Counted from the first letter of the stretch, positions 1 through 7,724 are shown. The stretch is DNA of 11,268 nt from JACKCP01 sp051744925 (GCA_051744925.1 JBNJDM010000071.1:1-11268), one strand, 5' to 3'. Notes: generated by a model not told the origin, from the sequence alone. Translations and numbers: made by a program.

Positions 1-1320
1 TTCACCAGAGTTCCATAAAAACTGTATCTCATTTAATTTGGAACCGTTTTCCCTGAATTTATACTGATGAGTCTGTGAATCATAGGATACAGTGTAATCT
101 GTATTATATCCTTCTGCAGAAGACTGTTGTTCCATCTGAAATTCCATATATTCTGCAAGCTCGTCACCTGAGTAGTGGCCTTCAGGAATTGTAAACGAAA
201 GTTCTGGTGAAAGCTCTTTACCCTGGGGGACCTCCCTGAAATTAACCTTGTCATTTACACCTGCAGTAATGTCAATTCCAAGTGGCAGTCGATCTCCTGT
301 ATAATCAAGAACTCCTGTACTGTCTGCTGTAATATCAAAGCCAAGTGTTTCACCTGCAGAACGATTTGAATTTGCTCCTGAATTCCATAAAAGATCAAAA
401 GAACCAGCTCCTGTTCCTGAAGCATCTATATTAAAAGATTCAGTTTCCGGATCAAAAGCTACATCAATATCTTCAGTTCCTGCGGCAAGATTTAATCCTC
501 TTTCAATTTCTACTGAAAGATCTTTAAAACTGTACTCATCTTCAGGAATTTCATATGAATAATCGGTTCCGTCAAGATCAAAATCTATTGTGTCATTCAC
601 GCCTTCTTCTATTCTTGCCTTTGGTGCAAATCCAAGTCCTTTATACTCAAGACTACCTGTATCATCAATAGCTGTATTAAATCCCATGGTATCACCAAGA
701 CCTGAAGGACCGGAGTTCCAGTCTATTCGGAAATCACCGGCTCCAAGAAGAGTCTCTTTGGCATCAAATTCAAATTTAATATCTTTATTATTAAATCTAA
801 CCTCAAAATTATCTGTGAAATCTTCATTCCCCACAGCTGTTTTCATTCGGGATTCTATTTCTGAAGCAAGTTCTTCATTGCTGTATTTACCAGGAGGAAC
901 AGTGATTGTGTGAGTTGTTCCTCCGGCGTCTACAGAAAAATCAAACTCATCATTTACTCCGGCATTAATTATTTTTCCGGGATTATTGTCACTTACTGCC
1001 GGCTCAAAACTTGTATCTGAAACAGCATCAAAACCAATATCAGGACCTATGCTTCTTCCTGTATTTTCACCGCTTTTCCATAAAAAATCTGTTTTTATAT
1101 AACCGTCATATGAATCTTCATCATAAGTAATTGAATATTTTTTTGTGTTCTCATCATATTGTGCATTATATTTTAATTTGTATCCCTCTTCTTCAGAAGC
1201 TTGTGTAAGAGCATTTTCTATTTTTGATGCAAGCTCTTTTCCTGTATATGTACCTTCATCAATTTCTGCTTTAAGCTCTGTTTCGCGGGGGTCAAGAGAA
1301 AACTCAACATAATCCCCGTC
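1..1320 (-). repeat. Four tandem protein-level repeats in FlgL
   Basis: Four diverged units are visible in the translation: residues about 299-415 (nt 970-1320), 416-535 (610-969), 536-649 (268-609) and 650 to beyond 738 (1-267, cut by the edge). Units 2-4 open with a GVND motif (AGVNDEFDF, EGVNDTIDF, AGVNDKVNF); unit 1 has only the weaker GDYVEFSLD there. All then have a G/E-x-Y-S/T...EL motif (GTYTGKELASKIE, GKYSNEELASEIE, DEYSFKDLSVEIE, GHYSGDELAEYME), a Y/F-D-rich strand, and W-N/K-S-G; units 1-3 continue to GF-D/N. The order is the same each time, which supports a folded domain duplicated in tandem. The DNA copies are clearly diverged, so the duplication is old. I cannot name the domain; a flagellin accessory (D2/D3-like) surface domain is the natural guess. 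Confidence 0.85.
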
Positions 1321-2214
1321 TTCGGGCTGCTGACTAAGTCTTACTTCAATATCAGCACTTCCGTCTTTATCAAGATCTACATCAAAAGCATCTTCTGAAC
1401 CTTCTATATTTTCGGGAAGATCATAACCCGGATCATTTTTAACTTTCCATTCTTTATCTGCCTCGTTCCATTCAAACTGAAGCGGTTTAGATTCCGGTGT
1501 TCCTTTGTCAAGTGCTTCATAGTTTTTTACATCAACACTGACAACATCATCTGTAAGAGATTCACCTGCTTTTATTTCTCCTACTTCATAACCGCTCCTG
1601 ATTATTTCCTTAAAATCGATGAGATTATTTGTTGAATCTACATCAACTTTATCCTCCCAGAATACTTCGGAGCCTACCTGACCAACTGCCATGGTATCCT
1701 CTGATGAAACCTTAATTTTATAAGGATTATTATCGCCTTTATAAGTAACTTTTTCCGGGTCTTCCAGACTATCTGCATTAATCGGCTGAATATCAGTTCT
1801 GTTGCCTGAAAAAACATATTCTCCCCTGATTTGGGTATTGCCGAGGTTAACAAGTTCAGCCAGTGCAGCATTAACCTGATTAATTGCATCTTTTCTCTGG
1901 TCAGCATTTACTGAATCGTTTTTCATTTTAAGGGCAAGGGTCTTCATTTCAAGTGTCAGATCTTCGGTACTTGAGACTGCAGTTTCTGCAGTTGAAAGCC
2001 AGGTTTTGCCGTTTTCAGCATTGGTGTTTATATTCTCCAGAAATTTTGTTCCGGATTTAAAATTAAGAACCTGGGTAAGACCAACAGGATCATCTGACAG
2101 GTTATTTATTTTTTTACCTGTTGAAACAGTTGTATTATCTTCTGCGAGCTTCCCATAGGCCTGTCCCAGCTGGTATTTCTGAAGCTCATACATAGTTCTT
2201 GTGGCTATGCGCAT
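1..2214 (-). CDS. flgL: Flagellar hook-filament junction protein FlgL, oversized; 3' end outside window
   Basis: FlgL (HAP3) is the outer of the two rings that join the hook to the filament; it is exported through the flagellar type III system and sits outside the cell. Reading the minus strand from the ATG at 2214 gives 738 codons without a stop up to the window edge, so the C-terminal part is missing. An in-frame TAA lies just upstream and AGGGGAG lies about 7 bases before the ATG, which fixes the start. Residues 1-165 are typical FlgL/flagellin N-terminal helices: MRIATRTMYELQ, then LSDDPVGLTQVL, then GEYVFSGNRTDIQP. Residues 239-298 form an acidic module with an EF-hand-like loop at 280-290. 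From about 299 there is a tandem array of four related units. Enteric FlgL has about 317 residues, so this protein is more than twice the usual size. The gene starts 16 bases after the flgK stop. The family call rests on the N-terminus and the position next to flgK. Confidence 0.93.
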   Translation of the reverse strand, partial: MRIATRTMYELQKYQLGQAYGKLAEDNTTVSTGKKINNLSDDPVGLTQVLNFKSGTKFLENINTNAENGKTWLSTAETAVSSTEDLTLEMKTLALKMKNDSVNADQRKDAINQVNAALAELVNLGNTQIRGEYVFSGNRTDIQPINADSLEDPEKVTYKGDNNPYKIKVSSEDTMAVGQVGSEVFWEDKVDVDSTNNLIDFKEIIRSGYEVGEIKAGESLTDDVVSVDVKNYEALDKGTPESKPLQFEWNEADKEWKVKNDPGYDLPENIEGSEDAFDVDLDKDGSADIEVRLSQQPEDGDYVEFSLDPRETELKAEIDEGTYTGKELASKIENALTQASEEEGYKLKYNAQYDENTKKYSITYDEDSYDGYIKTDFLWKSGENTGRSIGPDIGFDAVSDTSFEPAVSDNNPGKIINAGVNDEFDFSVDAGGTTHTITVPPGKYSNEELASEIESRMKTAVGNEDFTDNFEVRFNNKDIKFEFDAKETLLGAGDFRIDWNSGPSGLGDTMGFNTAIDDTGSLEYKGLGFAPKARIEEGVNDTIDFDLDGTDYSYEIPEDEYSFKDLSVEIERGLNLAAGTEDIDVAFDPETESFNIDASGTGAGSFDLLWNSGANSNRSAGETLGFDITADSTGVLDYTGDRLPLGIDITAGVNDKVNFREVPQGKELSPELSFTIPEGHYSGDELAEYMEFQMEQQSSAEGYNTDYTVSYDSQTHQYKFRENGSKLNEIQFLWNSGE

Positions 2215-2230
2215 TTTTTATTCTCCCCTG

Positions 2231-5200
2231 CTATCTCATATTAACCAGAGTCTGCAGCATTTCATCAGATACTGACAAAAGCTTTGAAGCAACTGTATAA
2301 GCATGCTGAAACTTAGTCAGATTTATCATCTCCTCATCCAGAGAAACACCTGAAACAGTATCCCTGTCTTCGGTAAGCCTCTGAACCATGGTCTCTGAAA
2401 AGGAAAGACCCCTTTCCACATTTACAGCTTTTACTCCAAGCCCTCCGACCATACCTCTGTAATATCCTTCAAGAGTTGACTTTACAGGCTCTGATGAAAA
2501 ATTCCCGTCCCTTGCATATGTTGACTGGGGAATATTAAGCCTCATATCCTGCACAGCAAGAAGATCAACAACATTTGAATTATCACTTTCAGAAAGTCCG
2601 CCTTCTTCTGCATCTGCCGGAGGAGTAATCACGTCATTATCAGGATCAAAACCAAGAGTCTCGCCTGCTGAACTGCTGTTCCAGTGAAAAGTCACCTCTT
2701 GTTCATCATCGGCTCTTTTCTGCTCAATATTAAATACTTTATTCTCTTTATCAAAGGAGACATTATAATCTATTCCGTGGTATGATTCCCGCTCAAGAGC
2801 TTTTTCAATATCTGCAGCAAGTATTTCCATTTCATCTTCATTTTTATAAACTCCACCGTTTAACGAAGGCTTTATAACCGCCTCAAGAACATCGCTGTTT
2901 CCTTCTGTAAAAGAAATCGTATCATTGGTGCCGCTTGTTACCTCAACAGGATAATTTACAGCTTTATCAGAAGAAATTATGTCCCTTTCAGCTGCTGAAA
3001 CCTTTGATGCAGCAATATTATTTATATCTTCAAGCAAAGGATTTATTTCCATTGTTTTTATATCTGATCCCTTGAAAAAAGTATTTATTCCTGCCGCAGC
3101 CATAATTCCGGGATTTTCAGATTTATCATCGGAAAAAGCATAGCTGTAATCGCCTTTATCAGGGCTTATATCAAATTTAAGACTACCCTGTCCCTGAACA
3201 GGAATATTAAAGCCTATATCTATATCTGCAATCTTATCTCCTGTAAGATCTATGCCAAAACCTTTATCATGTGGCACCTGGTCCACAGAAGCATTACCTG
3301 CTCCGTCTGAAGTCATTGTAAAACTCTCTCCCTTGAAAAGCTCTCCTCCTGATTCAAAATCGAGATCCATACCATCGAGATCAGATACAGACAGGCTCCC
3401 CGTAGCCGGAAGAGTTACTTGCCCTGAAGCTCCTGACTCACTGTTTGACCAGTCAAGAATAACCTCATCATTTCCTATGGTACCGCCCTGAACAACATCA
3501 AAACTGTATTCAGAATCGGTGGTATTTGCAGCGCCTCCTGTCTGTGTAACCTCAAGAGGAGAAGGTACAATTGAAGCGCTTCCATAGTCTTTATTATCAA
3601 GACCCGAAATGGTCCACCTGCCTTCTGAATCCCGTGTCAGATTAACATCTTCATCAGCAGCAGAAAGAGCTGAATGATTTTTTATTTCTACGTTTGTATC
3701 AGGAAGATGAACATTACCTGTTCTTTCAAGATCAGATATATCAAAGCCATCTGTTTCAGGTTCAATTGAAAGCTGATTATGAGGGGTTACACTTGCCCTT
3801 ACTCCTCCAACTGTTTTATTGAACTCTTCTGCAAAAGTGTTTAATGTCCATTTATAATCTCCCTGATCTTCGAGTGAAGGACGGCCTTTGTCGTCAGTAT
3901 TAACAACAAACATATCTCCGTTTTTTACTGTGCCTGAGTTGAACCTGAATCTCATGTTGTCTACCTCAGCTTCAAGAGGAACAAAATAAGGATCTTTGGG
4001 AGACAATGTAAAATCTCCTGTATCTCCTGAAGAATTCGACCATTCAATTTTAACAGGATCAACACCAATTTCTCCTGAGACTTCATCTTTGTCAGGATTT
4101 CCTGCCTGAACAACCTTGAAACTATACTGTTCACTGCTTAGCTCAGATAACTGGTCAACTTCAAGATCAAGGGGATCAGCATAGCCGAGCTCATTTGTAT
4201 TTATGCTGAAAGTATTTCCTGAAACAAGCTTTCCTGAACCTATATCAAAAGATATTCCCGGACTTGCAGGCGAAGTTGTTGAATCTACATTAACAGTACC
4301 TTCAGTTACATCTGTATGGCCACTTTTAAGCCTTACTCCGTCTCCGGAATATTTTTCCCACCTGATTACAGGATCATCTCTTGATTCTGTATCATCAACA
4401 GTCCCGCCCTGCACAACGCTAAATTTATATTCATAAGGAGGTGCAGATTTGGATGAACCTGTAACATGTCCTCTGTAGTTTGATATTTCAGCTGTAGAAA
4501 TATCCATATCTATTTCAGAGTCTTCATAAACAGGATCTGCTGATGAAGAATCTTTGGTCCAGATTTTAAAATCCTTTGAATAATCTATCTTGTCTCCGAA
4601 ATCGAAAGTCGAAAGCCAGCCTGAATCATCAGCCTTGTATTCTCCTGTAAGATTTGTATCAAAATAATCTTCTCCTGCGCCCTGGCTGTGTACATTATTT
4701 ACCTGCCATATCATTTCTTTAGTTAAAGACTCAAGATCCGACTGAAGTCCGGGTATAGTCTGGTCCCTCATCTCAAGCCAGCCACCAAGCTTTCCTGACT
4801 GTATTTTAGATGTTATATCTTTGTCATTACCGTATGACCCCTGCCACATAACCTTTTTTTCGTATGAATCAAGACCGTATGTGTCTTTATCATATACAAG
4901 TGTATGACCCGATTTTGTTGTAACAACAGTAGAGCCTGAAGGCTGTTCAAAAGTCTTTACATCTATATATTCACCAAGCTCTCTTATAAGACCTGTACGT
5001 TTGTCCCTTAAATCGTTTGCAGTCTGACCAATGGTTTCCTGGGACAAAACCGCCTGATTTACTTTGGCAATTTCAGCAGATATCTCATTTACTTTTTCAA
5101 CTCCTGCTTCAACCTCTTTTGTAAGGTCTGTCTGAAGTCCTGAAAGTCCATTATTCAAAGCTTTAAGTTCTTCAGAAAGCATTGCTCCGCTTTCATAAAC

Positions 5201-5608
5201 AGCAGTTCTTTCTGCTGATCCTCCGGGATTATTGGAAAGATCCTGCCATGAACCGAAAAAATCTGAAAGAAGTGAACTTATGGAACTATCACCATTTTCA
5301 TTAAGCAGGGAATCAAGCACATTCATATAATTCTGGCTTTCTTCCAGAGAAGACTTGTTGGAAGTACTATCTGTAAGACGTGTTTCCATATATTTGTTAA
5401 CTACCTGATTAATATCGTCAACAGTAACACCTGTCCCGAAAATCAGCCCGCCGTAATTTATAGGATAGCTTGACTCCATTGGAAGAGTCTGGCGGCTGTA
5501 TTCAGGGTTGTTAACATTGGAAATATTGTGTCCGGTTACACTCAGACCATGCTGCTGAGACTGAATTGCACTCCTTGCAATACTTAGTGTATTATTTATA
5601 CCACTCAT
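2231..5608 (-). CDS. flgK: Flagellar hook-associated protein FlgK, oversized (1125 aa)
   Basis: FlgK (HAP1) forms the first junction ring on the hook, below FlgL. The N-terminus (SGINNTLSIARSAIQSQQ, then TGHNISNVNNPEYSRQ) and the C-terminus (SLDEEMINLTKFQHAY, then SDEMLQTLVNMR) are the conserved coiled-coil D0 ends of the family. Residues 838-868 contain AAAGINTFFKGSDIK, also typical. The ATG at 5608 is preceded by AGGAGG at the usual distance; that site lies inside the end of flgN, whose stop is one base away. Enteric FlgK is about 547 residues, so roughly half of this protein is additional central sequence. That part contains three copies of a VVQGG-type module (about 392-477, 495-577 and 701-775), an acidic module shared with FlgL (about 659-684 plus 783-814), and one copy of the FlgL-type repeat (about 886-993). 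There is no frameshift or stop. FlgN upstream is its expected chaperone. Confidence 0.97.
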   Translation of the reverse strand: MSGINNTLSIARSAIQSQQHGLSVTGHNISNVNNPEYSRQTLPMESSYPINYGGLIFGTGVTVDDINQVVNKYMETRLTDSTSNKSSLEESQNYMNVLDSLLNENGDSSISSLLSDFFGSWQDLSNNPGGSAERTAVYESGAMLSEELKALNNGLSGLQTDLTKEVEAGVEKVNEISAEIAKVNQAVLSQETIGQTANDLRDKRTGLIRELGEYIDVKTFEQPSGSTVVTTKSGHTLVYDKDTYGLDSYEKKVMWQGSYGNDKDITSKIQSGKLGGWLEMRDQTIPGLQSDLESLTKEMIWQVNNVHSQGAGEDYFDTNLTGEYKADDSGWLSTFDFGDKIDYSKDFKIWTKDSSSADPVYEDSEIDMDISTAEISNYRGHVTGSSKSAPPYEYKFSVVQGGTVDDTESRDDPVIRWEKYSGDGVRLKSGHTDVTEGTVNVDSTTSPASPGISFDIGSGKLVSGNTFSINTNELGYADPLDLEVDQLSELSSEQYSFKVVQAGNPDKDEVSGEIGVDPVKIEWSNSSGDTGDFTLSPKDPYFVPLEAEVDNMRFRFNSGTVKNGDMFVVNTDDKGRPSLEDQGDYKWTLNTFAEEFNKTVGGVRASVTPHNQLSIEPETDGFDISDLERTGNVHLPDTNVEIKNHSALSAADEDVNLTRDSEGRWTISGLDNKDYGSASIVPSPLEVTQTGGAANTTDSEYSFDVVQGGTIGNDEVILDWSNSESGASGQVTLPATGSLSVSDLDGMDLDFESGGELFKGESFTMTSDGAGNASVDQVPHDKGFGIDLTGDKIADIDIGFNIPVQGQGSLKFDISPDKGDYSYAFSDDKSENPGIMAAAGINTFFKGSDIKTMEINPLLEDINNIAASKVSAAERDIISSDKAVNYPVEVTSGTNDTISFTEGNSDVLEAVIKPSLNGGVYKNEDEMEILAADIEKALERESYHGIDYNVSFDKENKVFNIEQKRADDEQEVTFHWNSSSAGETLGFDPDNDVITPPADAEEGGLSESDNSNVVDLLAVQDMRLNIPQSTYARDGNFSSEPVKSTLEGYYRGMVGGLGVKAVNVERGLSFSETMVQRLTEDRDTVSGVSLDEEMINLTKFQHAYTVASKLLSVSDEMLQTLVNMR
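2630..2953 (-). repeat. FlgL-type module present once in FlgK
   Basis: FlgK residues about 886-993 follow the same motif order as the FlgL repeats. They open with VTSGTNDTISF (compare GVNDTIDF), then GGVYKNEDEMEILAADIEKAL (compare GTYTGKELASKIENAL), then DYNVSFDKENKVFNI (compare the YTVSYDSQTHQYKF strand). They end with WNSSSAGETLGFD (compare WNSG...SAGETLGFD in FlgL unit 3). The SAGETLGFD string is identical in the two proteins. This indicates a domain shared between the two neighbouring genes. Confidence 0.75.
3284..4435 (-). repeat. Three VVQ-G-type modules inside FlgK
   Basis: Three related units occur in FlgK at residues about 392-477 (nt 4178-4435), 495-577 (3878-4126) and 701-775 (3284-3508). 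Each opens with Y-x-F-x-V-V-Q-x-G (YKFSVVQGGT, YSFKVVQAGN, YSFDVVQGGT). A W-rich strand follows (VIRWEKYSGD, IEWSNSSGDT, LDWSNSESGA), and each closes with F-x-S/I-G...G-x-x-F-x-x-N/T-T/S (IGSGKLVSGNTFSINT, FNSGTVKNGDMFVVNT, ESGGELFKGESFTMTS). The third is separated from the first two by about 120 other residues. These are protein-level repeats in the variable middle of FlgK and probably form surface domains. Confidence 0.8.
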
Positions 5609-5609
5609 T

Positions 5610-6107
5610 TCAAGCCTCCTGGTTGAGGATCAGGCCGCCGGATTTTTGTGAATAGGAATTTCCTCTTGAATAAGATTTTTCTGATCCGGTTTCTGCTATA
5701 ACTGTAACAAGTTCTTCAAGCATTCCAAGATACTCTTCAACAAACTGACGATTAACCGCCTGGGTATTATAGACCTTTGTTTTTATAACTTTCAGGTCAA
5801 CACAAAGCTCAGAGCAAAGTTTTTTCTCTTCTTCATCAGTCATAAGATCAGGCAAATCATCAATTCTGAAATCATCAGGATCAAGACTGTGAGTTACTCC
5901 TGCATTATCAAGACACTCAATAATATTTTGCCTTAATTTTTCTATATCTTTGCTTATCTTATTTTTCACATCATTCATCTGCCACAGGGCATCGAGATCA
6001 GATCTTCCGAGAACGGATCTTTCCTGTTCAAGCAAATCAAGCATTCTCAGATAGAGCTCTTTTTTATCATAAATAAATTTTTTTATATCTGTATTATAAT
6101 TTGCCAT
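5610..6107 (-). CDS. flgN: Flagellar export chaperone FlgN
   Basis: FlgN is the cytoplasmic chaperone that binds the C-terminal ends of FlgK and FlgL and keeps them ready for export. The 165-residue product is a mostly helical, charged protein of the usual family length, with long predicted helices at about 5-65 and 90-140. Its tail ends GGLILNQEA, a kind of ending often seen in FlgN-like proteins of this group. Sequence conservation in this family is low, so the call rests as much on position: it lies directly before flgK, its TGA is one base from the flgK ATG, and the flgK ribosome binding site sits within its last codons. CAGGAGAT precedes its own ATG by about 8 bases. The close coupling suggests that chaperone and clients are made together. 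Confidence 0.85.
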   Translation of the reverse strand: MANYNTDIKKFIYDKKELYLRMLDLLEQERSVLGRSDLDALWQMNDVKNKISKDIEKLRQNIIECLDNAGVTHSLDPDDFRIDDLPDLMTDEEEKKLCSELCVDLKVIKTKVYNTQAVNRQFVEEYLGMLEELVTVIAETGSEKSYSRGNSYSQKSGGLILNQEA

Positions 6108-6161
6108 AATTAATGATCTCCTGTTTTATCATCGGCAGATGAAAAATTTTTTTTAACTGAA

Positions 6162-6506
6162 CTATGACTTTAACTTTACAAAATCTTCTGTTGAAAGCTG
6201 TTCATAAAGAAACCTTGCAAGACCCGTGCCTTTTTCTCCGCCTGAGACTTGTGAGGTAAGTTTTTCATCATAAATCGATTCCCAAATGTCTATTCCATGT
6301 GAATCAGGCATCATCCCGCCCTCTTTTGGTACTGTTTCCCTCATAGATTTCAGCATCTGGTTCATCATAATCGCTTCAAAATCTTTACAAGCCTTTTCAA
6401 GCTGAGCTTTTTCTGATTTATCACTGTCTTTTACAGAAGGGGAAAATTTTTCCCTGTTCATCAAAACTTTTGATTCCATTAATTTTGAGGATGCATAATT
6501 TTCCAT
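6162..6506 (-). CDS. flgJ: Rod-binding protein FlgJ, single-domain form without muramidase
   Basis: This 114-residue protein matches the N-terminal rod-binding domain of FlgJ, the rod cap/scaffold. Residues 38-58 (KACKDFEAIMMNQMLKSMRE) and 79-104 (the part with YDEKLTSQVSGGEKGTGLA) carry the family signature. Enteric FlgJ is about 313 residues, with a C-terminal peptidoglycan hydrolase; that half is absent and nothing in the following 54 bases resembles a remnant, so a separate lytic enzyme would have to open the wall. This short form is common outside the enterics. There is no signal peptide, as expected for a protein exported by the flagellar apparatus. GGAGGG lies about 6 bases upstream of the ATG. 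The gene follows flgI after the longest gap in the operon. Confidence 0.93.
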   Translation of the reverse strand: MENYASSKLMESKVLMNREKFSPSVKDSDKSEKAQLEKACKDFEAIMMNQMLKSMRETVPKEGGMMPDSHGIDIWESIYDEKLTSQVSGGEKGTGLARFLYEQLSTEDFVKLKS

Positions 6507-6624
6507 TTTTTCCCTCCGGAATATTTAACCTGATTTAAGGTTTCATGTTTTTTTATTTTAGTTGCTGAACGAAAAATTCTAGTTTTCAGCCAAATACTTT
6601 TTTTAAAATCTAAACAATTTATAT
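6507..6624. other. AT-rich flgI-flgJ intercistronic gap
   Basis: These 118 bases are the longest gap inside the operon and contain no credible reading frame. A weak hairpin can be drawn from GCTGAA (6564-6569) and TTCAGC (6585-6590). On the minus strand it is followed by A-rich rather than T-rich sequence, so it is not a good terminator for the operon. It may be an mRNA processing or stability element, or nothing. The flgJ ribosome binding site lies at its left end. Confidence 0.35.
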
Positions 6625-7713
6625 TTAAATTACTTCGAGTTTGCCATGCAGAGCCCCTGCTTTTTTAAGAGCCTGAAATATACTTATCATGTCCCTTGGA
6701 GTTACTCCGATGGCATTAAGCGCCTTTGAAAGCTCTTCTACTGAAGCTGTATCATCCATGATCATTACTTTTCTTTGTTCTTCATCAACCTCAACATCTT
6801 TGTCATTAGTCACTACAGTTTCACCTTCACTTAATTCAGGCGGCTGAGAAATATTTGCCTGCTCCCTGACTGTAATGCTTAAATTTCCGTGTGTTAAAGC
6901 AACTTTGTCTATTTTTACATCTTTTCCTATTACAACAGTTCCTGTTTTTTCATTTACAACAACCCTTGCTACACTGTCTGTATCAACTTCAAGCCTTTCT
7001 ATTGCCGCTATAAATTCAGGAACACTTTGCCTTAAGTCTTTGGGAATATTTATTTCCACGCCCCCTGAATCTACAGCTTTTGCAGTGTTTTTACCTATAA
7101 CATTATTAATCGATTCAGCTACTCTTACTGCTGTGGTAAAATCGGGAGAGTCAAGAGAAAGAACAAGACCTGATTTTCCTGCAAGAGTTACAGGGACTTC
7201 CTTTTCAACAGTTGCACCGTCGGGAATACCTCCCACAAGAAGATGGTTTTTTACTGTTCCTACATCATCATCGCCGGCAGAATAACCCCCTATGGCAAGC
7301 GAGCCCTGTGCTACTGCATAAACATTGGAATCTGCTCCTTTAAGAGGAGTCATAAGAAGGTTTCCGCCTGAAAGACTCTGGGAATTACCAACAGATGAAA
7401 CAGTTACATCAAGACTGTCTCCTGTTCTTGCAAAAGGAGGAAGTTCGGCAGTAACCATAACTGCTGCAACATTGGCAGACTCAACATCTTCCTGTGATAC
7501 GCTTATACCCATTTTTTTCAGCATATTTGTCAGAGCCCGCGATGTATAAGCAGTACCTGATTTATCTCCTGTTCCGTCAAGACCTACAACAAGTCCGTAA
7601 CCTACAAGCTGGTTTGTTCTTATCCCCTTAAACTGGGAAATATCCTTAAGCCTTACGCCGTAAACTGAAGCAGGGATTATTATAATCATAATAAAAATAA
7701 TTATTTTTTTCAT
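6625..7713 (-). CDS. flgI: Flagellar P-ring protein FlgI
   Basis: FlgI forms the P ring around the rod in the peptidoglycan layer; it is made as a precursor, secreted by Sec and assembled with the help of FlgA. The protein starts with a clear signal peptide (KK followed by a run of I/M/F, then PASVYG) and continues with VRLKDISQFKGIRTNQLVG and YGLVVGLDGTGDKSG, the strongest family signature. It ends TPRDMISIFQALKKAG then ALHGKLEVI, also typical. I place the start at the second of two in-frame ATGs (7713), giving 362 residues, because the AGGAG at 7720-7724 touches the first ATG (7719) with no spacing but is 6 bases from the second. The upstream flgH stop overlaps this ribosome binding site. 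Length matches the family (about 365). Confidence 0.97.
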   Translation of the reverse strand: MKKIIIFIMIIIIPASVYGVRLKDISQFKGIRTNQLVGYGLVVGLDGTGDKSGTAYTSRALTNMLKKMGISVSQEDVESANVAAVMVTAELPPFARTGDSLDVTVSSVGNSQSLSGGNLLMTPLKGADSNVYAVAQGSLAIGGYSAGDDDVGTVKNHLLVGGIPDGATVEKEVPVTLAGKSGLVLSLDSPDFTTAVRVAESINNVIGKNTAKAVDSGGVEINIPKDLRQSVPEFIAAIERLEVDTDSVARVVVNEKTGTVVIGKDVKIDKVALTHGNLSITVREQANISQPPELSEGETVVTNDKDVEVDEEQRKVMIMDDTASVEELSKALNAIGVTPRDMISIFQALKKAGALHGKLEVI

Positions 7714-7719
7714 TTTCAT

Positions 7720-7724
7720 CTCCT
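7720..7724 (-). promoter_or_regulatory. Ribosome binding site that decides the flgI start
   Basis: On the minus strand the order is TAG (flgH stop), GAG, ATG, AAA, ATG. The AGGAG formed across the stop codon is adjacent to the first ATG and 6 bases from the second. Normal Shine-Dalgarno spacing therefore favours the second ATG and suggests tight translational coupling of flgI to flgH. Confidence 0.7.

Noticed and set aside
590..913. Plus-strand open frame of 107 codons
   Set aside because: It lies opposite flgL, has a composition typical of an antisense shadow (S/P-rich) and no ribosome binding site of note.
1674..1907. Minus-strand open frame of 77 codons
   Set aside because: Out-of-frame shadow inside flgL, which is continuously open across it.
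1..2214. Pseudogene or frameshift explanation for the left end, because no complete gene is bounded there
   Set aside because: Reading every codon from 2214 to 1 shows one uninterrupted frame; the gene simply continues past the window edge.
6564..6590. Hairpin GCTGAA/TTCAGC between flgI and flgJ as an operon terminator
   Set aside because: On the transcribed strand it is followed by A-rich sequence, not a T run; the stem is only 6 base pairs with a long loop.
6875..7285. Plus-strand open frame of 136 codons
   Set aside because: Antisense to the conserved part of flgI; no family features and no context for a plus-strand gene.
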